In this document: piece by piece, positions 11,261 through 21,381 of the stretch
Layout of the letters: every line of letters starts with the position of its first letter
Numbering within the stretch: position 1 is the first letter of the stretch
Source of the DNA: Liquidambar formosana
Lineage: Eukaryota; Streptophyta; Magnoliopsida; Saxifragales; Altingiaceae
DNA: 64,000 nucleotides
Reading direction: 5' to 3'
Assembly: GCA_039720395.1 (NCBI GenBank)
Contig: CM077831.1
Location: 5,374,003 to 5,438,002, forward strand
The notes under the pieces: generated by a model
Told to the model about the DNA's origin: nothing
What the model saw: the letters and a program-made list of their open reading frames with translations, nothing else
The model's database searches: none
Made by a program: the position numbers and the translations under genes

Positions 11261-12918
11261 TGTTGGGAATCGAACAAAGAGGGAAAAATAGAAGTGCGGA
11301 ATATAAAAATTTTTCCTACGATTCCCAATCCCATGAATCTAACTATGCATAACACAAAATCAAACCCTAACTACGAAGAGGGTTAGAACACTTACAAGAT
11401 TTTTGTCTTCTCCGTTTTGCTCCAAGCTTCTACTCCGGACAGCGGTGAATGAGCAGCCCAAGTGTGCTGCCTCCAACGGTATCCACACCTAGCTAGAGCT
11501 TCAAGCCTTTTCTTTCTTCTTCCTTGTTGTTGCTAGAGGTGGAGAAGAGAGAGAGAGAGAAGAGAGCCTCCAAGGGGCTGGACGGCTAGGGTTTATTGTG
11601 CAAGCCCCTTATGCCATGTCACACATAAGTGTGACTTATATAGGCAGCCCACTAAAGGGGGCTGGCCATGGGGAAGAAACCCTAATAGGGTTATGTGTAA
11701 TTACTCTTAATTGCACATTAACCCCTATTATTTGTATCAAATACAAATAGGCCCATAAAGAACTATTCTTTATTCACTAAAACCCTTTCTCTCATAGACT
11801 TTAAAGCCCTTCTTGCATGATCAGTGTGTGACCCATTGGGTTCACATCATTAAGTAGTAGGAATAGCACAAGGTGTGCACAATGGAACTCTTTCCATTTA
11901 GGGTCTAATTGGAACTCCTTCCAATTCCTAATTGATTATAACTCACTTATATCAATTAGGGCTTCTACTAACCATGAGTAACACCTAGCATATGGCTCAT
12001 GGTGTGGTCCTTAATGAGGTGAATAGTCATTTACAAAGAACCCTTCTGTTATAGTTTATAGGTTACAATTGCATCCTTCCTTCAACACAATGTCTCCAAT
12101 TAAACTAATAGGACATGGAAGTCTGTCAAGTCCCTAGTTCAATTACTTTATACTCATTCATAGATATCAACTCATTGATGAACTCATGAAACTCTTTTCA
12201 TATTCATCCTACCATGGCCATGGATTTAATGAGTTATATTATGAATGCTATATGAGACATTCTCTCTCTTTTTCCTGAGAGTGATGGATCCCTTGTTGAT
12301 CACTCACATGCCTTCATACACATAGCAGTAGGGCCAATGAACACCTTTGCAGACCCCTGAATAGGATCTGCACTTAGTGTTATCAAACTTCTAAAGCTAC
12401 ATGCATAAGGCAACTATGGTGTCTCAGGTCTAAGGATTACTTGTACCACTATAACAATGAGAAACTGATTGACAGGCAGGATAAAACTCCATTCAGTTTA
12501 TCTCATATCTTTGGTCACATTCAGTGTACCTATTCTTATAATAGGCACCCACTTGTTGGTTGTAGTGTCTCCACACAAATAGCTTGAGACTAGCTATCCT
12601 CCTATAGAGTCAACCTAACAAGTGCTAGTCCTATGGTTCATTACTGTCCATCATAGTGAACCTTCAACTAGGAATGCTTAAGGAGTTTAGTACAGAGATA
12701 TATCTATAGTCTCAAAATTACAACTCTTTGTAATTCCATATTCTCAACTCTAACTCCATGGACATATTATGTAAATATAAATGATGCATATAAACATAAT
12801 AGAATAAGCCCTTTTATTAAATCAATAATAAATGTGACATACATAAATGAAATCAAATGATTGTTCCTAATCCCTAAACAATCATCTCCATGATTGGCTC
12901 TAGGGCATAATCCTAACA
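11261..12918 (-). repeat. 5' LTR of the young copia element
   Basis: TG...CA ends, 1658 bp, with one base difference seen against the 3' LTR. The internal sequence beside it (plus-strand 11240-11260) lacks the TGGTATCAGAGC primer-binding word found at the equivalent place at 57347. Confidence 0.93.
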
Positions 12919-12923
12919 CAACT
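12919..12923. repeat. Target-site duplication CAACT (right)
   Basis: Matches 3239-3243 exactly. Confidence 0.95.
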
Positions 12924-13593
12924 TGATGTCACTTTACGAGATTTAGAGACCACTAAGCAGAAGAGTAATGAGACATTCTCTGAGTTCGTGACAAAGTGGA
13001 GGGCTAAAGCTGTTAAAATGCCCAATCGTCCAACTGAGAAGGATCAGGTGCGCATGATTGTGGAGAATCTTCTACCGATTTTCGGAAGACCATTGATGCC
13101 GATACCATTGACGACTTTTGAGGATTTGTATGATGCTGGTATACAAGTTGAAGATGGCATAGATAGTGGGTTGATTGACAAAAATGATGGGAAGAAGCGT
13201 GTATATGGATTTGGTAGCTCGAGTGCAAGTAATGGTAGTAAGCTGAATGAAGTGAATGCTGTTAATTCGCGTAATGGACCTAGAGAATTCTTTCCACTTG
13301 GTGTGTCCTTATCTACAGCCCTTCGAAATTTGGTGAAAAGAGGAAAGTTGAAGCCACTAGATCCTACTCCTATCAACAGATCAGCACCTAACTACAATGA
13401 GAATGAATACTGTGATTTTCACCAGAGTCACGGCCATCATACTGATAAGTGCGGTCGTCTTCGCCATACTATTCAGGACATGATTGATTCAGGGAAGCTT
13501 CCTAAACCAGGATTGCCTAATATATCAATGAATCCACTTCCAGACTATCATGCCATGCCACCTCCAAATGGGGATGGGGCGTCATGGATTTGA
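12924..13593 (+). pseudogene. gag: Gypsy gag, 3' part
   Basis: This continues in frame from the 5' part after the nested element and its 5-bp duplication are discounted. It encodes the C-terminal half of gag, including the FVTKWRAKAVKM block. Near the end is a zinc-knuckle-like YCDFHQSHGHHTDKC segment with Cys/His spacing typical of plant Tat gag nucleocapsid domains, followed by a basic, Pro-rich tail. It ends at TGA (13591-13593). No protease or pol follows in any frame. A start codon at 12988 gives an apparent separate protein of 201 residues, but that is only the truncated remainder. Confidence 0.8.
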
Positions 13594-14338
13594 AAGAAAA
13601 TGGTTGCTTAGTTTCTACAGTTCTAAGATATTATTTGAATAATTGGTCATTTTGGTTGGATTTTTATAGTTTGGAACAACTATTTGGGATAATTATTTTG
13701 GTATGATTGTTTCTTTTGCTTATCAGTGAATGGTTTGCATTAATTTATTGCTTGCTTTCTTTAAATTTGATGTGGTCTGCCTTTTTAGCACATGAGTTAA
13801 TATGCTTGCCCTTTTAGTGCTTGAATTGCGAACAATGGAAATCAAAATGAAGAGAGGCCATCATTTCTGCTATCCTTTAAAAGAAAAGAAAAATCCCTTG
13901 CTAACCCTTTTGAGCTTGAATAATTTCTTTTCTGATACCCTTGTCAAGGATTACCCTTTACACTAGTAGGAAATTTTAAAGAGGTGTTTGTCTGAAAGAA
14001 GGGGTAGTATATATATTGAAAGGAAAAAAAAAATTGATTGAAGAAAATTGAGAAAAAGAGAAAGAAAGAAAGAAAAAAAGAAAAGGAAAAGAAAAAAAAT
14101 AGAAGAAAAAAAGAAAAGGAAAGGAAAAAAGGAAAAAATGGTGCTAGAATGAAATAGCGAATTGATTACCAAGCTGGGAAATGAAGTGAAGGAACATCAT
14201 TGAGGTAATCCTTGACAGATAGGAACCCATGGAAATAAATTTTGAGCCTCTATTATCTTTTCTTTCTTGAGCCTAGAACCCTGAGCCTACATTACAGTCC
14301 AGATAAAGTCCTCTCTGATTGATTGAAGTTGTTCAAGT
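13594..14338 (+). other. Non-coding 3' UTR of the gag-only element
   Basis: No coding continuation. It includes a purine-dominated stretch (about 14021-14140, almost entirely A and G) that produces spurious minus-strand Phe/Leu frames. A polypurine run here could act as an internal plus-strand priming site, but that is conjecture. Confidence 0.6.
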
Positions 14339-14390
14339 GAACTACGTAAGGCTTGATCCCTTCTTGGGTACGTAAGCAACCTTTAGAGGT
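14339..14390 (+). promoter_or_regulatory. Stem-loop A-like module upstream of the hairpin array
   Basis: CTACGT (14342-14347) can pair with ACGTAA (14370-14375) at five of six positions. Inside, CCC and GGG (14358-14360, 14366-14368) form the inner stem directly after GAT, as in the LTR copies. A small ACCT/AGGT hairpin follows (14379-14390). Confidence 0.5.
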
Positions 14391-14968
14391 GCAGCCACAT
14401 TAATATTCATGCAAGGGGCATGTACCAAAAGACTCATGTGTTGGAAGATTGAACCATTGATAATTCAAAAGGAAAATTGGGATTTTATTAATGTTTTCCA
14501 TGCCATGGAAAAAGGTCTCAAGTAGTTCAATGTGATGGTGAGAATAATTCTTTGAAGGTGTTGATGGGTTGATTATGGGAAGACTAAGGAGAAGAAGGCC
14601 CGCTAGGTTGAAAACCCGAAAGGGCGGCCTAGGCAAAAGTTAGGGCATGAGGAAAATGAAAAGATGAAAAAGAAAAAAATATATATAAGAAAAAATAATA
14701 AAATGAAGAAAATGATGAAGGAAGGATTTAAAGCAAGGGGCAAGGTGAACCTTACGAGGGATGTGTCCCAAAATAAAAGAATATTTCAAAGATTATCTGT
14801 GTTGGTCTCATGAATCAATTTCTTCCTTAGTGTGTCTTGGGAGTCTTCTCATCTAAGGGCTTTTGTTTTATAAGTCATTCTTCTATTATCCATCCCTTAG
14901 ATTAGGGTCTGTTTTTGTCGTTATTCCTTGAAATAGGGTCTGCATTTATATAACTTCATATCTTTGTG
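14391..14968 (+). other. 3' UTR spacer with degenerate hairpin units
   Basis: Non-coding. Towards its end, ATCCC...GGGT and ATTCC...GGGT words (about 14891-14940) look like worn-down precursors of the hairpin array. Confidence 0.45.
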
Positions 14969-15787
14969 CATCCCTGAGGAAGGGATGAGGTTTGTTTACT
15001 TGTACATTCCCAGGGAAAGGAATTGCATTTCTTTTTTATCCACAGGGACAGGGATAAAATTTCTATGTTTATTTATGATCTACAGGGAAAGGGATCGTGC
15101 TTTTATCCACAGGGACATGGATAAAATTTCTATGCTTGTTTATGATCCACAGGGAAAGGGATCGTGCTTTTATCCACAGGGACATGGATAAAATTTCTAT
15201 GCTTGTTTATGATCCATAGGGAAAGGGATCGTGCTTTTATCTACAGGGACATGGATAAAATTTCTATGCTTATTTATGATCCACAGGGACAGGGATCGTG
15301 CTTTTATCCACAGGGACAGGGATAAAATTTCTATGCTTGTTTATGATCCACAGGGACAGGGATCGTGCTTTTATCCACAGGGACAGGGATAAAATTTCTA
15401 TGCTTGTTTATGATCCCCAGGGACAGGGATCGTGCTTTTATCCACAGGGACAGGGATAAAATTTCTATGCTTGTTTATGATCCACAGGGAAAAGGATCGT
15501 GCTTTTATCCACAGGGACATGGATAAAATTTCTATGCTTGTTTATGATCCACAGGGATAGGGATCGTGCTTTTATCCACAGGGACAGGGATAAAATTTCT
15601 ATGCTTATTTATGATCTACAGGGAAAGGGATCGTGCTTTTATCCACAGGGACATGGATAAAATTTCTATGCTTGTTTATGATCCATAGGGACAGGGATCG
15701 TGCTTTTATCCACAGGGACAGGGATAAAATTTCTATATGATCCACAGGGAAAGGGATCATGCTTTTATTCCCCAGGAAAGGAATAAA
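14969..15787 (+). repeat. Tandem hairpin array, 67-bp unit, in the gag-only element 3' UTR
   Basis: About 11 units of 67 bp (period checked from TTTATGATC at 15072 and 15139). Each unit holds two hairpins. One has eight-base arms TTTTATCC and GGATAAAA around ACAGGGACAG or ACAGGGACAT. The other has ATGATCC and GGATCGT around ACAGGGAAAG. Edge units keep pairing with changed arms: CATCCC/GGGATG (14969-14987), ATTCC/GGAAT (15006-15023), ATGATCC/GGATCAT (15737-15760) and TTTATTCC/GGAATAAA (15764-15787). A frame running through the first units (14964-15191) is a by-product, not a gene. Minisatellites in the 3' UTR are known for Tat/Ogre elements. Confidence 0.9.
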
Positions 15788-15874
15788 GATATCTTTGGCA
15801 TCTTCATTGCTATGTTACTCTTCGCAGTTAGTAGTTTCGAGAAATTACTTACTGAGTGCCCCATTGTCTTGCAT
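15788..15874 (+). other. 3' UTR spacer
   Basis: No recognisable feature between the hairpin array and the next stem-loop module. Confidence 0.5.
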
Positions 15875-15929
15875 GAACTACGATAGGTCTGATCTCCATA
15901 GAGTACGTAGGAAGTTAGGCGAAGCCTAA
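15875..15929 (+). promoter_or_regulatory. Stem-loop A-like module downstream of the hairpin array
   Basis: CTACGA (15878-15883) faces ACGTAG (15905-15910) with five of six pairs. The inner stem is CTC/GAG (15894-15896, 15901-15903) directly after GAT. A TTAGGC/GCCTAA hairpin with a GAA loop follows (15915-15929), in the place that stem-loop C takes in the LTR copies. Confidence 0.5.
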
Positions 15930-16050
15930 TCCGACCCTCATGCATGCATTTGCATTTATTACATGTGCACTTTTGGTTCAGGAAAGTCAGTCGGTTCAAA
16001 ATTGTTTGTCTTCTGGTCTTCCGATTCCAATCACTTTGTGAATGAAACCG

Positions 16051-16064
16051 AAAGAAGGGGCAAC
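16051..16064 (+). other. Polypurine tract of the gag-only gypsy element
   Basis: AAAGAAGGGGCAAC directly precedes the TGTTGACACCC start of the 3' LTR, the expected plus-strand priming position. Confidence 0.8.
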
Positions 16065-17610
16065 TGTTGACACCCAATTTTGTACCGCCTGACATTTTGG
16101 ACCACCTTTAAGCCCAATGATGAAGGGCAACAGCAGATAAACTACCACAAGCGAGCCCGAAGGACCCGTGCAGGCACAACACAACTTTTTGATACCTTTT
16201 GATACCCCATGATCGTATGAGCATGGTTCATACACGTACGTGCATCTTCCATGCACGTATGATCATGCCCTTTATTTCCAACACAGCTTTTTGATACTCA
16301 TGATCGTATGAGCATGGTTCATGCACGTACGTGCATCTTCCATGCACGTACGATCATGCCCTTCGAATTTCAAATTTTCAGCATTTCCCCCCAAATCGTT
16401 TCTTACCTTATGAAGCCCCTGTGCTTATAGCTGCTTGATGGCGGCTGGGAAACCCTAATGGATTCTGAAATAAACCCTAATCACTATCTATAAATACCCT
16501 GCTTTCATTCAAGAGAAGAAACCGATTTTTCTTAAGCCCACACCCCCCAAAGGATCCCCAACTTTTGCACCCAGCCTCCACCCCGAAAGATCCGAAAACT
16601 CATAGTTGTGACTGCGAGAGGTTCGGAAGGCAAGCTCGTGGAGAAATTGCTGTTGCCCGTACCTGAAGGTAACGATTTTCAATCATTTATTCTATTTCCT
16701 TGTGATTTAGCATGATTATTAATTGTATGAAATGTGCATAACATCTTCCGCATCCCTTTTATTTAATGGTTGGCATTCAAATTCGTTTTAGCATCTATTC
16801 ATCCCTTGCATATGATATTCAATATTCTAAATATTGTTCGGGCATAAAGGATAGGAAGAATCATGCAATCATATTTATCCATCAATCTCGGCATTCAACT
16901 CGCATGATTTAGTCCTGTGTATACAAGTATCATTTATTGCTTGTACATCCTCGTCAATATTTGCTTCCATTCCTTCATCATTTAGATTTAGGTCATTGTC
17001 ATCACTTCTAAGTCACATTTGAGTCAATTTCCTATATATATCCGAATCACAGATTTATTCAAGCAAAGCACGGTAAATATTGGGCTAATTTATTGAGCAT
17101 GTACGTACGTACATATTATGTGCACGTACGTGCCTACCATATGCACATACGTGCATGACCCCTATTTTTGCAGTTTAATCCTTCTTTCGTTTTGCAAGCT
17201 GTGTAGATATGATTCGACTCTGTTAAATACTCTTGTTTTCTGTGTACATATTTATCCGTATTGTTTTATTTTGATTCCTTATTTCCTTCATCATTGTGTG
17301 CCAACATTTAAATTAAATCATTGAATTGCTTGAATGCGGTTGAGCCTAATCAAGTCCTTTTTAATTAAAGCCAATAAGTACATGTGGGGGCCGGTTTTGG
17401 CCGGGCGTAGATGGGTGCCTAACACCTTCCTATCCGCGTACCCTAACTCCGAACCCGAACAATCTCTGGTTATGGTAAGTTAGACCCTTCCTAAGGGTCA
17501 ATTGGTTCCCGAAGCCAAATTGGGTGGCAACTCCTTTTCCGCCCTAATCATCCGTGGTTAGTGGCGTAGTACTCTCGAGCCCAGGCGTGGTTCAGGAAAC
17601 GGCGCTCACA
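16065..17610 (+). mobile_element. 3' LTR of the gag-only Tat-like element
   Basis: 1546 bp from TGTTGACACCC to GGCGCTCACA, with TG...CA ends. It contains the GGGTGCCTAACACCTTCC block common to plant Tat LTRs, the GGTGGCAACTCC motif at 17523-17534, and a duplicated hairpin block in U3. It differs in sequence from the 52571 LTR family, so it is a second Tat subfamily. The flank after it is ATATG; the matching left target copy is not visible. Confidence 0.85.
16180..16365 (+). repeat. Duplicated U3 block with strong hairpins
   Basis: Two tandem copies of a roughly 95-bp block, each with arms around CTTCC. The arms are TACGTGCAT/ATGCACGTA (16237-16259) in the first copy and CGTACGTGCAT/ATGCACGTACG (16326-16352, 11 perfect pairs) in the second. 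Similar ACGTACGTGC words occur at 17100-17155 and in the 59086 LTR. Confidence 0.7.
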
Positions 17611-20139
17611 ATATGCTATGTAAATTTTTATTGGTCTATATTTTACATGTTTTACATAGTCCCCACATGTTATATAATCATGGAATAATTATATATTGAT
17701 GATTTATGGAATAACTGACATGTGTATGGGTTTTTGTGCTTTTCACGGCATTCATTGGCATGAAATGAATTTAATTAATTACTTGGTAAAAGTATATTAA
17801 AGGGGTCATTGGATTTGGACTATTAGCGATCAAGGGACTTAGTGGTGTTTTCCATTCCTTTGGTCTTGGGTACTTTCCGGTTCCAAGTAGGAACCCTTGT
17901 ATTCCCGAATTAGAGGCTACTTTATGGTCTTAAGTAGGAACCCTTGTATTGTCGTCTTGGAGGTGGGTTTAAATCCTCCGTTTCTGCGCGAAGACTCCTG
18001 CGGAAGTGGTCAGTAATTATGGATTATGTTAAATGGATATAAGTCGCATATCATTCATGACATTGCATGTGTTTTAAATATTTTAAGCATGATTTTAATT
18101 GATCATATTATCATGCTTTAATTATTTTTATATGAAAATTATATCTACCGAGTTTTATACTGACTCCTATATTTTATAAACTCTTTTCAGATGATTTCCT
18201 AATTGGGGAGACCTCGCCTTGATACGTTATGATTGATTGGCACTAGCTAATTGTCATATCATTTTGGAATATTATTATGATCTTGAACAATTTTAATATC
18301 ATGGTTATGTATTAACTAAACACTTTTGTATTCGGCCAATGAGCGCTAAACACGTAATAACTTATGGTTGTAATATTTTAATTTCGTAGGTCTCCTTATA
18401 TGGTTTATTTAGCATGTGATGATACCGATGATGATTGATAGGGAATTTTATGACTAATTATACAGGTTTTTATTAGAGTATGTTTCATTTACGAATGGGT
18501 CATGTTAAAATTTTTAATGAAATTACAGGTTTTCTAACACATGCCATTCACGTGCCTCATAAATGATTTTCTTAATTAAACTGGATTTATTAATATTGAT
18601 CACCACTTAATTAGTTTTGATTATGATAGTTTTATGATGGTATGTTCCACCTATAGATGGGTCATGTCCAAATTCTTAAAAATTGATGAGATTTTAACAC
18701 GTGTCATCTACTTTTTAGTAAATGCTTTATTAAAGAAAAATCTGATTTATTATAATTAATTATGACTTAATTATTTTGGATCATGACAATAGTTTTATTA
18801 AAAATATATATATATTATGCATCATAAACTATCTAAGAATGTTGTGGCCTTTATAGCTTTGTAAGTCCTATTTTCATGATATGTCACCAAAATCCTCTAA
18901 ATAAAATGATAAAGAGTGGAGATGGCAAGGAATTTTCCTTTTGTATAATTGTTACTACTTTACGGTATTTAATTCTACCCAAAAGAATAAAAAGGAAGGA
19001 AAAGAAGAAAAGATAACCTATTTTTTTCACGCTTTTTTGTTAAACCTACGTCTCAAGATTTATTTTTACATATTTTTTTCCCAAGTATGATTTTAATACA
19101 AAAGCTATAGAAATAAACTTATCTAAAAAATATTTGAGAAAGAAAAAGACTCTCACAAAAACCAAAGCAGCCGCCAACGTGGGCCAGAACGTCTCTGTAA
19201 CAACCGAGGCTCTTTGATTTCTAGCCGCCTTGCCAAACGTCTTGTCTGACGTAGAAAATTTGGCTATCAGGCCGCCTTGGAGATAAGGAGCTTTGAAATC
19301 CCCGCCCATTTTTAGTGTATTTCTAAAACACCCAATGTATTTGGTGTCTTTCACATTTTCCCAGTTCATCTTTCAGTCTTCAATTTTGCCCTTTTCCAAA
19401 TTATCAACACAACTGGAATGGCACTTTCATCCATGAATTTAGTTTAATTTCATATAAAGCCAAGACACCCATTTGCTCACATTTATTTGAAGCATCGTAT
19501 ACATCTAAGATAATTTGGTCATATACAACTAGAAGGTCAAAAGTCATGTGAGTTGAATTGTTTAGAAAAGATATAGTTGATAAGGATTTAATTGAGGACA
19601 TGTATTTAGATAGAGCTAAATGGTTGAAGAGGTTCAATGTGTAGTTGAATCAAAATAGTGTGGGTTAAAACTTTACGGATTTAAGTGTACGCACATAGAC
19701 AGAGGAGAGAGATGGAAGGTAGACATGGGAAGAGATGCTTGCTTTAGAAAGAAGTCATTTTTTTAGCTCTAATGATTTTTTCTCTCTTTTTGGAACTTGA
19801 TGAGTATGAGGAAAAGACAATTATTTTAGGGTAAAAAACACTTTAGTTCTATTGGATGACCAATTTGAAATTTTACAAAGTATCGAAGGTATATTTAATC
19901 CATCATCTTGAATTGACAAATTTAAAATATAATGATCATTATCACAAATAAGAGTGGAAATCTAAAAGTGACATTTTAAGAATTTCTTAGAATTGATTAC
20001 ACCATCAACTATAGCGATAACTTCAATATTTTAAAACATTCTAATTCAAGGTGATGGATTTATGCCTTCAAAACTATGTAAAATTTCTTGATTGTTTAAT
20101 TTCGAATTGGACAATCAAAGAGGCCCTTTATTACCCTAT
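17611..20139. other. Non-coding region, possible old LTR remnant
   Basis: No supported gene. 17870-17965 has two copies of an AAGTAGGAACCCTTGTATT block. 18150-18200 reads like the R region of a gypsy LTR (GAGTTTTATACTGACTCC followed by a TATA-like run), so an eroded LTR is possible. A 107-codon minus-strand frame at 19046-19369 has no recognisable motif and no convincing promoter. The rest is AT-rich without structure that I can name. Confidence 0.4.
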
Positions 20140-21037
20140 ACTTTAGGTGTAGTTTCAATATATTACTTGAATTATTTTTTGTTTTTAAATTTCATACCCA
20201 AAGTATACTTAGTGAAACAATTTTGTACATAATCCAAACTCCGTCTAAATAGAAAACGGCGAAAACACGTGAATGCATACGTGGCATCACATTTGGAGCC
20301 TAGGTGTGCTTAGTTTAAAAAACAATTTATGGTCCTATACTATAGGATAAGTGGCAATTTAGTACCTGTATTCTTTTTTTTTTTTTTTTTTTTCCAATTT
20401 GATACCCATAGTATATTTAAGTGAAGCAATTTAGTCCAAAACCAAAATTTCAAATTTAACAACAAAAAAAAAAAAAAAACAATTTTCTAAGAAAAGATTA
20501 TATATTTAAAATAGAACTTGCAATGGTAAAATTGATCAATTTGTTGTGCCTTATAGTTATTGGTTTAAGAGAACATGGTATAGAATAAAACCAATGACTA
20601 TAAGGCACATCAACCAATGACTATAAGGCACATCAAATCAATCCATTATAGCAAATTAACATGTTCTACCGTAAATATATGATCTTTTCCTAAAAACGTT
20701 TTTTAAAAGAGAATGAAATTTGCTTTTAACTTGGGTTTCGGACCAACCTTAGATATTCTTTGGGTATCAAATTGGAAAACATTTTAGTATAGGTCCAAAA
20801 TTGATACTTACGCTAAACAACAGGGCAATAAAATGTTTTTTATCCTAATTGTCCACCATCTATGCTCCACGTGGGATGCCATATATGCATTCACATGACT
20901 TCACTATTTGTTATTTAAGACGGAGTTTGGATTATAGATTAAATTGCTTTGGAGTTTGCGTATCAAATTAACAAAAATCTACAAAAAAATAAAAAAAGTC
21001 TAATTCAGTACTACATTAAAACTACCCCCAAAGCGCC
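20140..21037. mobile_element. Foldback/MITE-like element with nested inverted repeats
   Basis: Long imperfect inverted arms, roughly 20140-20295 and 20860-21037. Both contain the block AATCCAAACTCCGTCT in opposite orientation, followed inward by GTGAATGCATA...GGCATC. Inside is a second inverted pair (CAATTTGATACCCATAG near 20395 against CTTTGGGTATCAAATTGG near 20758). Inside that is a stem built from TGTGCCTTATAGTTATTGGTTT (20553 on) against the CCAATGACTATAAGGCACA words at 20591 and 20615. No coding frame is seen. Exact termini and target duplication could not be fixed by eye. Confidence 0.65.
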
Positions 21038-21304
21038 CTTGCACTGTCTGAGATCTAAATTAGTGGAAGCTAAAAGTTTAACCACAATAAAAAAAAGGCT
21101 TATGAAAAAAGCCAGCATTTTTTTATGGTAGCGAAATTTACCTAGTTTCCGGATGAAATGGTAAACGAAAAGATAAAGCATAGATAGGATCATAGGAGTA
21201 AGTTGAATGAGTAGAAAATGCAGGGGGAAGTGTAAGAATTACCAAAATTTAAAGATCTATTAAGAAATACAGTAAATTATATGGGGGGTATGTAGGAAAA
21301 GTTT

Positions 21305-21335
<31 letters not shown>

Positions 21336-21381
21336 ATTATATTAGGGACATCACCCATGAGCAGAATATCAAAACAACCTC
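21038..21381 (+). promoter_or_regulatory. Upstream region of the GST gene with GA microsatellite
   Basis: Putative promoter and 5' UTR of the downstream GST. It contains an uninterrupted (GA)n run at 21305-21331, about 50 bp before the start codon, a placement common for GA repeats in plant 5' leaders. ATTATAT at 21336 is too close to the ATG to be a confident TATA box. Confidence 0.5.

Larger units (their letters stand above)
3244..12918 (-). mobile_element. Complete young Ty1/copia family A element (non-autonomous)
   Basis: Two 1658-bp LTRs with TG...CA ends flank 6359 bp of internal DNA, all inside a perfect 5-bp duplication CAACT. By eye the LTRs differ at only one base (T at 3565, A at 11582), so the insertion is recent. 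The internal region has no long pol frame. Only decayed copia reverse transcriptase can be recognised on the minus strand around 5540-5760, including a YRDRS block and an MENSKGG-like block. A polypurine tract abuts the 3' LTR. The usual copia primer-binding site is missing next to the 5' LTR, unlike the sister copy at 57346. It must have moved using enzymes supplied in trans. Confidence 0.9.
2202..17610 (+). mobile_element. Gag-only Tat-like Ty3/gypsy element, 5' end in the gap, with nested copia insertion
   Basis: Order: leader (2202-2608), gag (2609-3243 continuing at 12924-13593), a 2.4 kb 3' UTR with a hairpin array, a polypurine tract, and a 3' LTR (16065-17610). Between the gag stop and the polypurine tract I find no protease, reverse transcriptase, RNase H or integrase reading frame, so the element is non-autonomous. 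The 5' LTR is not visible because the gap lies upstream. The 9.68 kb between the gag halves is the nested copia element. Tat/Ogre-lineage elements are known to have long 3' UTRs with tandem repeats, which fits. Lineage assignment within gypsy is by motif recall only. Confidence 0.7.

Noticed and set aside
13963..14172. Phe/Leu-rich membrane protein
   Set aside because: Reverse reading of a purine-only tract.
14964..15191. 75-codon protein through the hairpin array
   Set aside because: It is open only because the 67-bp repeat lacks stops in that frame for a few units; no motif and no continuation.
14969..15787. CRISPR-like array of short repeats
   Set aside because: The repeats are contiguous with no unique spacers, the sequence is a plant retrotransposon 3' UTR, and no cas-like genes occur. 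It is a minisatellite of hairpins.
19046..19369. 107-codon minus-strand hypothetical gene
   Set aside because: No recognisable domain, no clear promoter, and a low-complexity hydrophobic end. Left as an unsupported frame.
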